Positions 10,801 through 22,356 of a DNA stretch of 64,000 bases are shown here, piece after piece (within the stretch, counting starts at the first letter, position 1; each line of letters starts with the position of its first letter). The notes under the pieces are model-generated. The model saw only the letters and a program-made list of their open reading frames with translations, had not been told where the DNA came from and did no database searches. This stretch comes from Helicoverpa zea (Eukaryota; Arthropoda; Insecta; Lepidoptera; Noctuidae). The DNA lies in contig NC_061465.1 in the NCBI RefSeq assembly GCF_022581195.2, positions 5,086,501 through 5,150,500 of the forward strand, given 5' to 3'. Made by a program: the position numbers and the translations under genes.

Positions 10801-13800
10801 GGGTAAGACTTTTAATCTTACGGTACACTAAGGAATAAATGAACCTTTAACAGCGTCCGACCTGATTAAGCGTATTAAATCTTTCTAAAAGATAGAACTA
10901 ATTTCATCGCATTACAAGAAAATGAAGCAGATTCGATTTAAAATGAAATAAATGACAAATAATTAGTGAAACAAAATATAAGCGAAATATAAACTGCTTG
11001 GAGTTGACACTGATGTATAACATAAATAAAAAACTAAAAAATAAATCTGTTAAAATTTTTACAAAGAGCATAAAAATTCAACAACCAATTAGTACAAACA
11101 GTCTATTAAAAATTCATATCTCCGTATCGATATGTAATCCGAGATTGGTCGGTGCATTCAGCCGAACTGGCAACTAATTAGCCGGAGTGAGCCACCACAG
11201 AAGTGGTTGAATCACAAAGGTAATGGTCATCCATTTGATAGGCCTATTGAATGCTTTGCAACCGTATCGGGATGATATCGATTTGTGTGACGCCATAGAA
11301 GCCGTTACATCGGAATTATGCGCCATATTGCGGACTTTGGGCGACTTATGTTGTGAATTCGATGTTTGAATTTTGCGAGTTTCTTTAACAGCTTTTAGCA
11401 AGCATTCTTTTAAATTGGGAATCATTATTGATGCTCATTTATTTTATTTGGTTGACGTCTACTGCCATGCATGGGTATAGCCAGAAGAAACAGTTGTTCC
11501 ATGCTTTATTATTTACATTCATAAAATGTCTACATAATTTGCAGACTTTACCTAATGGTTATCCTAATTCATGTCGCAAAAGATACCCAGTTCTCTCGTT
11601 GTGTACCTATATCCATTACTTAACTAAGTTGATGTAAGCCCACATTCCTTTCAGAAAAGTTGAAAGACACCTACTACGTTTTAAGCCAGAGTGACATTAC
11701 GTTGAAGTGATGAAGTCAGCCTTTCTGCAAATGGATGTAATTTCAGTACAGTCGCGTTGACATAGTTTTTAGGCTCGTAAGGACACAATAAAGCTTTACC
11801 TTTATTGTTTCGTACCTTATAGCATTTCTGTTTTTTCGTCATATATTTTGTGGGCATACACCTTTCCTCACAAAATGAGGACTGAATACAAGAGCACTGA
11901 TCATCACGATCTCTGATGGCTAATTGGTGATTTCAATTATGCATTACCAAAATAGCTGCCTCGTCAAGGACACTCCGTAACTCTTTAACAATATTTGAAG
12001 CTCTTCGAAACCGGAAAATGTTCTGAAGCATTTGAGCTCCTCAGAAAGGCCCTCATAACTGCTTCAAAGCTAATTAAGGTACAAACAAGAGAGTCTATAA
12101 ATTTTAACAATGAAGGTCATAATAAAAGCAATGAGCGCAGGTAATGGAATGTTAGCTACTTTAAATTGTATGATATACAGGTTTTATTCTCAAAGGGAGT
12201 TCGTTACCCGTAGTTAAGTTGAAAGAACTGCAGGTCACTAACCTATGTGCATCTCGTTTGAAATGGTATCATTATATTACAGAATATTTGACTACAAAGT
12301 TTCTACAATTTAGAGATAACGATGGAAATGTTAAATGCACAGTCCTTTGCTAAGTTGTAGTGCAAAATACAATTCCGTACAATGAATATTTATGCTAAAA
12401 GTGTTTTATTTAATTTTTAGAATTGAATTCTTTTTGACTTTGTATAATTTTGCCAAGTATTCCAAGACCCTAACGAGTGTCATGTCGCCCACTCCCTGGC
12501 AACCTGTTAGCAACCAATCATGAATACATCTTGCATTGCAACATCATTCTTTGCACACTCTTACTTAACATTGCAGCTCCCACCAAGCTACCGAAGTTAG
12601 CCAATCAAAACCTCAAACATGCACAGAAGGTTTTATTCATTTTGGCAATCATGAAATAAGGAACTTCAGAGATGCAAAGTTACTTGACTAGAACCATAAT
12701 TACCCATTCTATTATCGTAGTAGCACATTCATCGAAATAGCTAAAGATTTGACAAAAGTGAGAGATGTCTGTGTCAGTACAAATGGTCGTATACAAAAAA
12801 CCTGCATCAATAGAAGATATATTATTCATAATTTGTCGCTGTCTGCAAATCTTCGCGTGCAGATATAACGCTTACTGCGGCGAATAAAAAAATGTGGAAA
12901 CTATTCTTTTGTATAAAATGACGCAGAACGAGCATATTTTTTCCCACCTCAGTTTTGTTCTAAGTGTGACTTGCTGTATGTTTGAAGTTATTTACATAAG
13001 TAGTGGCATCATACTTTGCTTAAAATATAAAACATCTACTTACAACATATTGGGGTGATGTAGGGGATTATAATAATTTGCCTTTTAGGCACTCACAAAG
13101 GCAATTTTTGTGATTCTACTTACCTCATCATTAACTGTAATCAAACAAGTATATGTTATATTAACAAGTAATTATTTCTCTTTTCCAGATTAAAATCAAC
13201 ATTCAAAGCTATTATTGGTAAGTATTAGTTTGTACTATATTTTGTCGTCAACACGTTTGTACCGCCAGTTAGCGTAAATAACTTTCAGGCGCGTATTAAG
13301 TTTTAGAAGAATCGACAGACAGCTGCATACAATGTAGGAAAAATAACAAACAAACGTCCATGCATTCTCACAAACTTTCACATTTATAATATTAGTAGGA
13401 AGTATGATAAGCACCTACATATGTAACAGTAGACATGTTGAGTATGTATATACATAGATAGGCTTGTTTGCTCTCAATCGAGAAGCAGGTGCGTCCCCTT
13501 ACAAATTGGTCTTGCGATGAGCCAGCCAAGATATTGCTATGCTACATCAAAATTATTGTCGACTTCCGAAAGATTTATGACCCTGTTTGTCATCCATGTT
13601 TCAAATTATTGTTTCGTTTTACTGGTATTATTAGAACGGTTTCTAGGTCAGGGTCATGATGTGGTCAATATTTAGAGTTATTTACTGTACACACCTAGAT
13701 AAAAGTAGACTATTTAGACCTTCCTCAATGTAGGTAGCACAAAATATGTCCTCGGAAGCTTTCACAGGATAATGGTAAAAAAATCACTCATTGACGACTA

Positions 13801-14273
13801 ATCACAATTTAAATGTCACTTGCCACTTATTATTGAACAGTTGACTACCTTTGTATATTATTGTGAAAAAAGAAACTGGACTCAAATTCACACATTTATT
13901 TCGATAGAAGTGACAAGTATAGGCTTAAAATCGCAACCCTCAGCCGTAAAAAAAGAGGAATATTTCATCCTAAAATTACTAACTGTCCCCATTTAATATT
14001 AAATCAAGATAAGACAGGTCCCAGTCTAAATCATTCTTTTCAGCGATGAACTCGGGGATATGTGTTTCAAAAATAATGAGATCCTAAATCATTGTGAAGG
14101 TGCGGTGTCAAGCCATTGTTATTGGAATTTTCCTTTTTATTCGGTATTTTATTTTTATACGCTGTGATTACTCTGCTTTTTCTAATCGTGGCGTATAAGT
14201 GGACTTTATTTAGAGTTTGTCCAAAGAAGTTTAAGAACTAAGTGTACTGGATCTGGTGTTACTGTTACTGTTA
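7891..14273. other. long stretch without a supported gene
   Basis: AT-rich DNA. Frames such as 10199-10528 and 11174-11425 have no recognisable motif. A GC-richer patch at 8140-8290 with a TATATAGG element could be a promoter or repeat end, but nothing supports a transcript. A 26-bp unit occurs twice in tandem at about 9666-9716. A fragment near 13370-13400 (ACTTTCACATTTATAATATT) resembles the end of a common lepidopteran repeat. Confidence 0.45.
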
Positions 14274-14563
14274 CAGCCTTTTTTATCGTGCCACTGCTAG
14301 GCACAGGCCTCCTCTCACATGGAGAAGGATTGAGCATTAATCACCACGCTTGCTCAATGCGGGTTGGTGATTACAGACTTTATAGTCCAGGTTTCCTCAA
14401 GATGTTTTCCTTCACCTTTATGTCAGCCATTGGTGTCTAAGATATACTTAGAAAGTACATACAAACTTAGAAAAGTTGCATTGGTACTTGCCTGACCTGG
14501 AATCGAACCCACGCCCTCATACTCGAGAGGTTGGTTCTTTACCCACTAGGCCACCACGACTTT
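14274..14563 (-). mobile_element. tRNA-derived SINE, type A
   Basis: Read on the minus strand, the head at 14563-14480 resembles a tRNA: an A box like TGGCCTAGTGGG and a B box GGTTCGATTCC at the right spacing, preceded by GTCGTGG. The body follows, with the CTTTATAGTC / AGGCCTCCTC blocks known from lepidopteran SINEs, and ends near 14274 beside a short GTTACT tail. It is non-autonomous and would move with a LINE partner. It is not a functional tRNA, because the acceptor and anticodon stems are not preserved. Confidence 0.8.
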
Positions 14564-14701
14564 TACTGGATCTATTTTTGCCTATTTGTATTCATGTTTA
14601 AAGGATAATGGATTATGATGGAAGCAAGGCCACAGGAATAATTTTATTTTCGTTATTCCTGTTTTGTTTTGCTTTTTTATAATGTCTATATAAATGTACC
14701 T

Positions 14702-15098
14702 GATGATGATGATGTCCTCCTAGCCGATTATCGGCTACGGCGGCTGTTCTCATGTAAGGAGATTAGCCAACTGCGCAGGACATATTATAGTGAACAAGCA
14801 TTTGCGCAGACACAGGTGCACTCCCTATTCCTTCACTCTCATAGCCCGATGGGACGGCAATCCAACACGACCGGAGAGAGATCAGGCGCAGGACCGACAT
14901 TTACGTGCTCTCCGATGCACGGGTGTATCAATCACCAACTTCCAGGCTCCGGGCTGCTTTGTGAAAGTCTTCTAAAACCCACAAAGCGATTTCGGCCCGA
15001 CTCGGGAATCGAACCCGAGACCTCGTGCTCAGCAGCCGCACTTGCGACAACTAGACCAACGAGGCAGTTGTCGCAAGTGCGGCAACTGCCTCGTTGGC
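14702..15098 (-). mobile_element. tRNA-derived SINE, type B, copy 1, with 5' snap-back
   Basis: Minus-strand SINE with a (GATGAT)n 3' tail at 14702 and a tRNA-like head near 15067-14990 (GTTGGTCTAG A box, GGTTCGATTCCCG B box). Target duplications AAATGTACCT lie at 14692-14701 and 15099-15108. Between the head and the right duplication lie 31 extra bases (15068-15098). They are reverse-complement copies of the head itself (15068-15082 pairs with 15036-15050, and 15083-15097 with the end of the head). They lie inside the target duplication, so they were made during insertion. The sister copy is at 35718-36082. Confidence 0.85.
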
Positions 15099-15248
15099 AA
15101 ATGTACCTATTCTCTAGATAAATGGGGTAAAACTTAAAGAGAGATTTTCAAAACGGCCTAGCTCCTGAAATTCTACTTCATAATATAAGTATAGTATTGT
15201 GACGCCGATTAATTGAATTCCCAAATAAGGTGTAGAGTACCACAATTT

Positions 15249-15528
15249 TCTAGTTAACTTTATTAAACAAACCTCAAAAAATGAAACGTGTATGTACGAA
15301 GAGTCGTAGTGACGTCATACCGACATTTTCAGGATGGTGGACACTCCAAACGCAGCACGATCTTTATCGGACAAGTTGACCACCACTCTCTAGTTAACTT
15401 TATTAAACGAATCTCAAAAGATGAAACGTGTATGTACGAAGAGCCACAGTGACGTCATATCGACAATTTCAGGAGTCAAGCATTAAAAAACGCAGCGGCA
15501 CTAAAATTTGCGCATTCGAAAAGTTTGT
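15249..15528. repeat. 140-bp tandem duplication
   Basis: Two units start with CTAGTTAACTTTATTAAAC at 15249 and 15389. They share ATGAAACGTGTATGTACGAA, AGTGACGTCATA and a TTTCAGGA block, with moderate divergence toward the end of each unit. Each unit holds a palindromic TGACGTCA (CRE-like) octamer. No coding frame is evident. Confidence 0.75.
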
Positions 15529-16496
15529 CGGACTCATCGTAAGGAAGGCACTCACAAAGTCTTAAATGTATATGTATCAAAAAAAAAATTGTTCGCCGGC
15601 CTGGGGACTATAGCACTTTATGGACATAAACACCACCGTATAACCTCGATAGACACAGTCTTCTTTTGTTTTTTTAGTCTGAAACCAGTAATAAGTAAAA
15701 GAGAGCCTTTCAGTACTTTTAATACAGCAAAAAGGTATCTTTTGTTGTTGTTTCAGCAATGTAACTTACAGAACAAAGTACTTATATGTATTGTAGTTTT
15801 CCTGAAAAAGGTTGAACTAGAAATGTGTATTGTAAAGGTTAGCATCGGGATATGTTGGGGTTAGTAGTAGTTACCTTTATATTTCTCTTTAAATCCATCT
15901 ACTATTTCTAGATAATGGCATTAGAAAAATGAATCTTATCTCTGAAATAGGTATGGTACATATATCTATTAGCAGTAAGGGCTGTAAGTAATGTTGTCTT
16001 ATAGAATGCATACCGCTGTATAATCTACTTCACTACGGAAAAGATGTTTCAGTAACGTAAATATTTATTATTTCAAAAATAAACACGATTCAATTTAATG
16101 CTATTTTAAGAAATATGTTTAATAAATCTCTTCCCCAAAGCAACTACCCACGCCATCAAAAATTAGCTTAAGATGCTTCATATTATAAATTCTTGCTTTA
16201 CATTCAGCGCTTTTATTGAAATATTATCCTGCAGCGTGGGATGTCACTCCAAGAATTCATAGTTATTACGGCGAAGAAGAATGACAAACAATCATAAATT
16301 TAATTATTTTGTGACAGTATAAACACAGTTTAAATATAGTCCCTTGCAAGTTTTGAAACCACGTTGTATCATTTGTAATAGTGTTACACACATACGCATG
16401 TGCTCGATACACGACACTCAGTACTGATAGATACTAATGTGAGTGACATCTTTATGAACGTTAATAGGTAGCTTCAAAACTGTTTACAAGAGAACA
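15529..16496. other. no gene seen
   Basis: AT-rich, no supported exon. The overlapping frames at 15508-15864 (plus) and 15577-15759 (minus) show no motif. Confidence 0.5.
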
Positions 16497-16880
16497 TACA
16501 CCTTTTGATTTGCATTCGTGCAATATTCAAGGACGTAATTGTGATAATGATTCTCGACCCAAATCAACAAAAAAATTGGTACGTAATTTTTTTTCCTAAA
16601 TCCCTCCGTGTCACCTAGCCATATTTAAACTCGGCGCGTGTGTTACTGGCCTTAAAAGTACACTGCGATCTCACACAAATGCAAACACAAAGTATACGCA
16701 ACGATAATTCATAAATTTCATTCGTAAAATTTGGTGAATTCTGAAATACTATGAAATTACAATGACAAAAAAAGCTGCGCATATTAGCTATTTCCCGTCT
16801 ACCGTAATTTCAATCGACTATTTACGTATTCTATGTCAACCTCCAGAAATATTGCAAAGATGCAAATCAACACCTTGTAT
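16497..16880 (+). mobile_element. MITE family M1 (TACAAGGTGTTGATTTGCAT ends), copy 1
   Basis: The ends are inverted: a degenerate CACCTTTTGATTTGCATTCG on the left and GATGCAAATCAACACCTTGTA on the right. The interior matches the reverse complement of 32636-33036 through blocks such as ATGATTCTCGACCCAAATCA and AATTGGTACGTAATTTTTTT. No transposase frame is present. TA at the element border suggests a Tc1/mariner-type target, but this copy's left end is mutated. Confidence 0.75.
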
Positions 16881-18155
16881 CTTAACACCACGTAAAGATC
16901 TACCTAGTCATCCAAAGAGGTAAGTAATTAACAATCCATATTTCTAAGGAAATAAACACGAGTTTTGCTATAGGCTTATGTTTTCAGAAAACAGCTGCCG
17001 TTTGAACAAAAGGCGAATAAAATTAATGTTAAGCGTTTCCACTGAGTGCTTCTAATTTATGACGAGTAATTATTGCCATTCTTTGCTTGGAATGAACATG
17101 AACCTAGCAGATTACTTTATGTATACCAAATACTCTTTTGAACTCAATAGTGTAATATTTCATCCTATTAAAATGTTTGCCGTCAAAACGACTACGTCGT
17201 AGTCGCTACTACGCCAATGTGCTACGACGTAGGCGATCCATTAGTATGTTTTGATCGACGAAGTTAAAAATCACTCAGTGCAAGACATAATGTTTCAGAC
17301 TGCAATTTAAAATGTGAGACAAGTTTTTATCTATTGTGATTGCGGTATATGTAACAGATCTAAAAATACAAACAGGCCATAACTAAAAAATGAAATCAGT
17401 TGGATTATCATGCTGGCTTTGAATAAAAACGTAAATCGTCTCAGGTTTGACCTTGATAAGAAATAACAGAGTTAACGCCTTAAATTTTCCGGTATCTCGC
17501 CCCACATAATTTAACTTTGGCAAAACCCGCTTTCACTTCTAATAAACTAACTTGGTGCCAACGTAGGCTCTTCAATAAAACTTTTTATTTCTGAAATATT
17601 TTGCTCAATTTAAAAGAGAACTGAATGAGTACAGCAAAATATAAAATACCATGTCTGAATTAAATGTGTTAAATGTCCCGGGTTATTAACATGATATTTA
17701 ATACACAGATAAATAGGACTCACATTTTTTTAAGTTTAACACACAGCCTGTGAATAAAAAAGTATTATTATTTATCAAGACCTGTTTGTAATGTCATGTA
17801 ATACATTTTAATGTTTGCCACAGTCACTACTTAAACCTAAAGGTTTTTCAGCGAAATTCAGTAGTTACCCGAGGTTAACATAAGAATGTATCGAATATTT
17901 CAACCTTCAAGGCTTTAGCTTCTAAGTTCATGAAACGTGACTGGATATCTAATTCCGTTTTCCGAGGTTTCTGTACCTAAACGATACTTAGGTATTCAAA
18001 CGAAAGTTAAATAGAATAATATTATCTTAAGCTTATATTATGTTAGTCAGAGTTACGTTTTAGGACAACTTGTTTTACAATATCTGTCTACATATATTAC
18101 TAAAGATAAATCGATATTTCGAACCATCCCTGAGTAATCTGAGAATAAAAACCTA
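16881..18155. other. no gene seen apart from the palindrome at 17190-17236
   Basis: AT-rich DNA with no ORF or splice-supported exon. Confidence 0.5.
17190..17236. repeat. imperfect palindrome, CTACGTCGTAG type
   Basis: GACTACGTCGTAGTCGCTAC is followed closely by GCTACGACGTAGG, so the block can fold back on itself. It is probably a relic of a small foldback element. Confidence 0.55.
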
Positions 18156-18297
18156 CAGCCTTACTACAACAACTTAAACATCTGTTGAACACTTATCTAA
18201 AAAAAGTGTGGTTGCAAAACTAGCCTTATTTCAACGTCATAATATCTCATTTTTTTAGTCAAGTGTTCAACGGACGTTTAAAAGTTTTTGCTAAAAC
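18156..18297. mobile_element. MITE family M2, short uninterrupted copy
   Basis: The left end TACTACAACAACTTAAACAT and the right end ACGTTTAAAAGTTTTTGCTA are imperfect inverted repeats. Inside are GAACACTTATCTAAAA and TCAAGTGTTCAA, also inverted. The same element, interrupted by another MITE, lies at 54231-54766. This copy shows the uninterrupted site. Confidence 0.7.
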
Positions 18298-19549
18298 GAT
18301 AATTGCCTATGTTGTCAACATGAGTATTGATTCTGTTGGATCCTAGTTGAGGAGTGTTCTCAGATTGTAGTCACTGTTCATATTGACGGAAGACACAAAA
18401 AACTCAATTTTCTGTACATACAAATGTTTGTACTCTAAACACATGAAGTTACACAGTGTTTTCCACTTAGCTTAAACGTTTTCAAAGTCGTTTCCTAAAA
18501 AAGCACTCCATTCAGCGGTTAATGCCATTGTTGTTAACTTCTTTGTTCAAAACAAAAGCAGCTCCGCAAAGAGCAATCAAAATTTTTACCTTATTTACAT
18601 ACAAGACACGGCAAAAATAAACGTGCATTCTTTTATAATAATTTACTAAAAACAAACATGAATGCTTTATGAGCAAATTGCGGGCATGTGTGCGTTATTA
18701 TCTTTTTAGCAAAGAGCTTTTTATCTTTACGTGATTTCCCCCTGTTGTGTTTGAGAAGCATTATTATTTAATCTCTTTGTGCTGTATCAAAGTGGGCAGT
18801 CTGTACCGAGAGTAAATATATACTCGGATGAATGGAGACTTAAAAGATTATATAGAGTAAAGGTAACACGTACTTGGAAATAGATGTGATTTTCCACGTA
18901 TCTTTTTCATTTCCACAGCGATTAAACAGCGGAGGTTTTTACTAGAAAATTGGCGGACAGAATACACACTCCGTTGACTTTAGAAGGAAAATAGGTAAAT
19001 AAAACACATCGGTTGGGCCGAGACTTCGGAGCGGAGGCAGGCCGCAGATAAATGAGTTTGCTCAACTTCGCGGCCGCCGTCACCCTACACAAATATCATA
19101 AAGAGACTTGTTTGAACATGATCTCGTATCAATAATAATTAGTTTGTTTGTCTTGTAATGGACCGTGAGGTGATACGTGTGATTTGAACATAATAACAGT
19201 TGATCTGTTTTTGAAAACAGATAAGTACATCTTGTATTTTATTTCAGGTTTGCCTAGTTAGTATAATTATTAAAAAATTATTCGTCCAGAGCATGATAGC
19301 ATATTATTTGCGATTTATTAGCGTTGCTTATTTTTTTTATTACATTTTCTTCATTAGCTACACCTACAAATAAAGCTCAAGATCTAATACTACTACAGAA
19401 ACATTGTAGCGAAAGTAGTAGGTACACATATATAAACACAGATAATGTTTTGTTACTTCAAATTAATTAAACGGAAACTTCCACGGAAACAGGAGTTAGC
19501 TAATTAATTGTTCTCGTAACGTTAAAATAATAAACAATAACACGTGAAC
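18298..19549. other. no gene seen
   Basis: AT-rich. A short GC-rich island at 19010-19085 (with GCGGCCGC) has no frame or splice signals that I can support. Confidence 0.45.
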
Positions 19550-19710
19550 GTAAGTCTGACACCAGTCTTACCAAGAGGTATTGGGTTGCCCGGGTAACTG
19601 GGTTGAGGTTGTCAGATAGACTGTCACTCCTTGTAGAACATGGTACTCAGCTGCATCTGGTTAGACTGGAAGCCGACCCTAGTTAGGAAAAGGCTCGGGA
19701 GATGATGACG
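19550..19710 (-). repeat. dispersed repeat family R2, near full-length copy
   Basis: Read on the minus strand it gives ATCATCTCCCGAGCC, GGGTCGGCTTCCAGTCTAAC, GATGCAGCTGAGTACCA, AAGGAGTGAC, CAACCCAGTTACCCGGGCAA and GGTAAGACTGGTGTCAGACT. This is a common lepidopteran repeat, and the longest copy here. Confidence 0.7.
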
Positions 19711-21829
19711 TGAACTATCTTCATATCCGTTCACCTTCTTCAATTAACCCCATTTCAATATAAGCGAACTACTTTGTATTAACGTTGGTATAAACGTTCT
19801 GAGTAGTTCACTTCGCTCAAGTGCTACTTATACACTCGAAATTGGGAGTCGTGTTACTAAGAACTGCTTATGTGATAAAAGTAATTGCTCTTAGCTGGTA
19901 TCTGAACGTGGAAACTATAAATGTAAATGTGTTATTCGATTTGCATTTATCCTAATGTTTTTGTACCAATTAAGACTATACTTTCATACGTATAAATTAC
20001 GCTGGCCACCATTCCAGCAGATTGAATAAAAGTGGTGATGCCTATTTATTCGTTAGTTTAGTTTACATTATTTGGAACCTTATATTTAGTCAAGAAATAT
20101 ATATTTTTTTCAGTAGGTTAATTCGTTCTCAGTAATTACTAATGTTAATACTTTTAAAATCTAGGAAATACCTCGCTGAAACACTTAAAGTTGGTTTCAA
20201 ACGTATTTTTGCATACAAAACGCACGCCCTTTTTACTAAAACCGCCAGTGAATGAATCGTGCTTGGAATGAACACAAATGTGCACTCTAGTAACCTTGAT
20301 TTAAAGTTCAATTTTACTTATACCGTGAGTATAGGTACTGCTTGCCGGTGTACCTATGGCAAACACCTCACGCCATTGGCATGTTTAGCGTCATTGATGA
20401 AAGAAATCTAGCTCAATTTCCAACTCCCTAAAATGTATGTTTTCACTGCTGAATTTTATGGATTTTAAAAGAATATGTGAGAATTTTGGAAAACGTAGGT
20501 ACAATTGTATGCTTTTAAATTCGTTCATTTTGAACTATATGATACCTATATAAAATTGCAATTTTGTATAGAATCGTCTTTTAGTTTACCTATTTACTAT
20601 GTATAAGTTTACACTATTAATTTGTAAAGGTACTTATTATAGGAATTTAAATGCAGCCGGCCTGATCAACGTAATAATTTAACCTGGTAAAGCAAAAACG
20701 CTGATCCAAAGAAAACAGAAGTTAAACAAGTAGATCCGATTACGTTGTGAAAAGCATTCTCCGGAAATCTGAAACTCTTAAGTTTTCTTCATAATGAATT
20801 CTAATTAAACAAGTAATGAATCCAGTTGGTGGGAAATTATATACAACTCTGATTGGTTGAGCGTTAAATAGGCTGTGCAAAAGAGTTACAAAGTTTTGAT
20901 TGATCTAATTTTGCAGTCTTTCAAAAAAGAAGCAATTAAAATAAACGAGTTTGAAAATTATGCAAAAGTTTATAAACATCGAAAATTGCATTAGTCAGAA
21001 GATAAAGCGTGTTAGCAACTTTTTAAATTCAACTCTTTCATTCGTCTCTAGTTTACTAACCAAACGGACTTTGTCTAAATCAAAAACTTTTTATTATTTA
21101 TTTTAATACAGTACATACTATAGAGGTATCATGGCAGGCGGTACTATGAGATAGAATATTCTTTATTGTACACCAAACATGGAAAAGGACATTACCAACA
21201 AATATGTGTGGGTACAATAGACGGTCTTATCGCTCAAAAGCAATCTATGAGCTGTAAGGTTAACCAAAATTTTACAATTCGGGTACTACTAGAACATTTT
21301 CTCAAACCCTGTGGATATTTGTACCTACTTTAAAATCCTTTTTTATTATTTAAGAGTCTTTGTGCTTAACACTTTTTCTTATTTTGCACTCTACTTAATT
21401 GTTTCTCTCATTACTCGTAATTAAGCTAAAGGCATATTTCTTAGCGGACATGGGAATCGCATTATGGACGGCTAATGCATTGAGGGCTGGCCCATACTTT
21501 TATCTCGATAGATGTAAGCTGCGTTGTATTTCCCATACAATTTTAGTAGATTTATGTTTAGATATAAAAAAAGTATAAGTAGTACACTTAGTCGCAAAAG
21601 TTGAATAATGTAATCTTAACACGATTACGTTAATGTAATTGTGTTGCACTTTGTAATTTAAGATTAAGAGTAACGAGAAAAGATAAACTGTATTAGTTAT
21701 AATATACTAACTATGAAGAAACTAATACATAGTTTTGAACACTAATAGGTACAGATATGCTTTTTTATCCACAACGTTGTTTGAAGTACACTTCCTCGTC
21801 ACATTCGCAAAACCGCGGACAAAATCTAG
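19711..21829. other. no gene seen
   Basis: AT-rich DNA without supported exons. A frame at 20129-20311 (minus) is unremarkable. Confidence 0.45.
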
Positions 21830-22030
21830 TTGTCACAAAATCCAGTGTTGTTAGTGGTGTGTTTGACCGCATTTATCTGTGTACCAGCGTACTCGCAGCC
21901 GTTGGGGCAATACCAGCGTATGAGAAAATCTAATCGAGTGCCAGTCCCTCCAATAATCGGTTTAAAAGCCACCACTCTACGCCGAAATTCTCACCGAACC
22001 TGGAATGTCATTTGTAAATCCTGCTATTGA
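21830..22030 (+). CDS. possible exon with a secretory signal sequence (weak)
   Basis: The frame has no ATG and follows a TAG, so it could only be an internal exon (AG at 21828-21829, or the CCAG near 21845). It reads a hydrophobic stretch VLLVVCLTAFICVPAYS followed by QPLGQYQR, like a signal peptide with an Ala-x-Ser-type cleavage site. A GTATGAG near 21917 could be a donor. The polypyrimidine tract before either acceptor is poor, and the rest of the frame (residues 25-66) matches nothing I know. It may be chance. Confidence 0.2.
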   Translation: MSQNPVLLVVCLTAFICVPAYSQPLGQYQRMRKSNRVPVPPIIGLKATTLRRNSHRTWNVICKSCY

Positions 22031-22261
22031 CTGGGACATATTTTTTCGTCTAACAAACTCACCTACATCATACCATGTTCATCTTACACCTTCGTACCTA
22101 TATGTATTGTTTACGTTCTCAAACAATTTAGCTTACTGACCGCCAAATCAAAAGTATAGGTTCTAAAGATTAGATCTAAAGTTCATAAATAAAAATCTAT
22201 ACTAATACAATGAAAAATAAACATTATATTGAAAAATTCTCATTGTTGGAAAGCTAGAAAA

Positions 22262-22356
22262 TACTAGTAGTATATATAGCTATAAGTAATTCCTGAGTAA
22301 CATAGGCTATATTTTATCCGGGTACTGGCAGAAGTTTCCACGGAACGGTGAAATTA
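22262..22356 (-). repeat. fossil of dispersed repeat family R1
   Basis: Minus strand: CCGTTCCGTGGAAACTTCTG, AGTACCCGGATAAAATATAG and CCTATGTTACTCAGG, matching 34608-34760 and 4250-4420. Confidence 0.6.

Noticed and set aside
14979..15067. tRNA gene
   Set aside because: A and B boxes are present, but they belong to a SINE head with a long body, a GATGAT tail and target duplications. The same holds for 14480-14563, 33729-33803 and 35990-36080.
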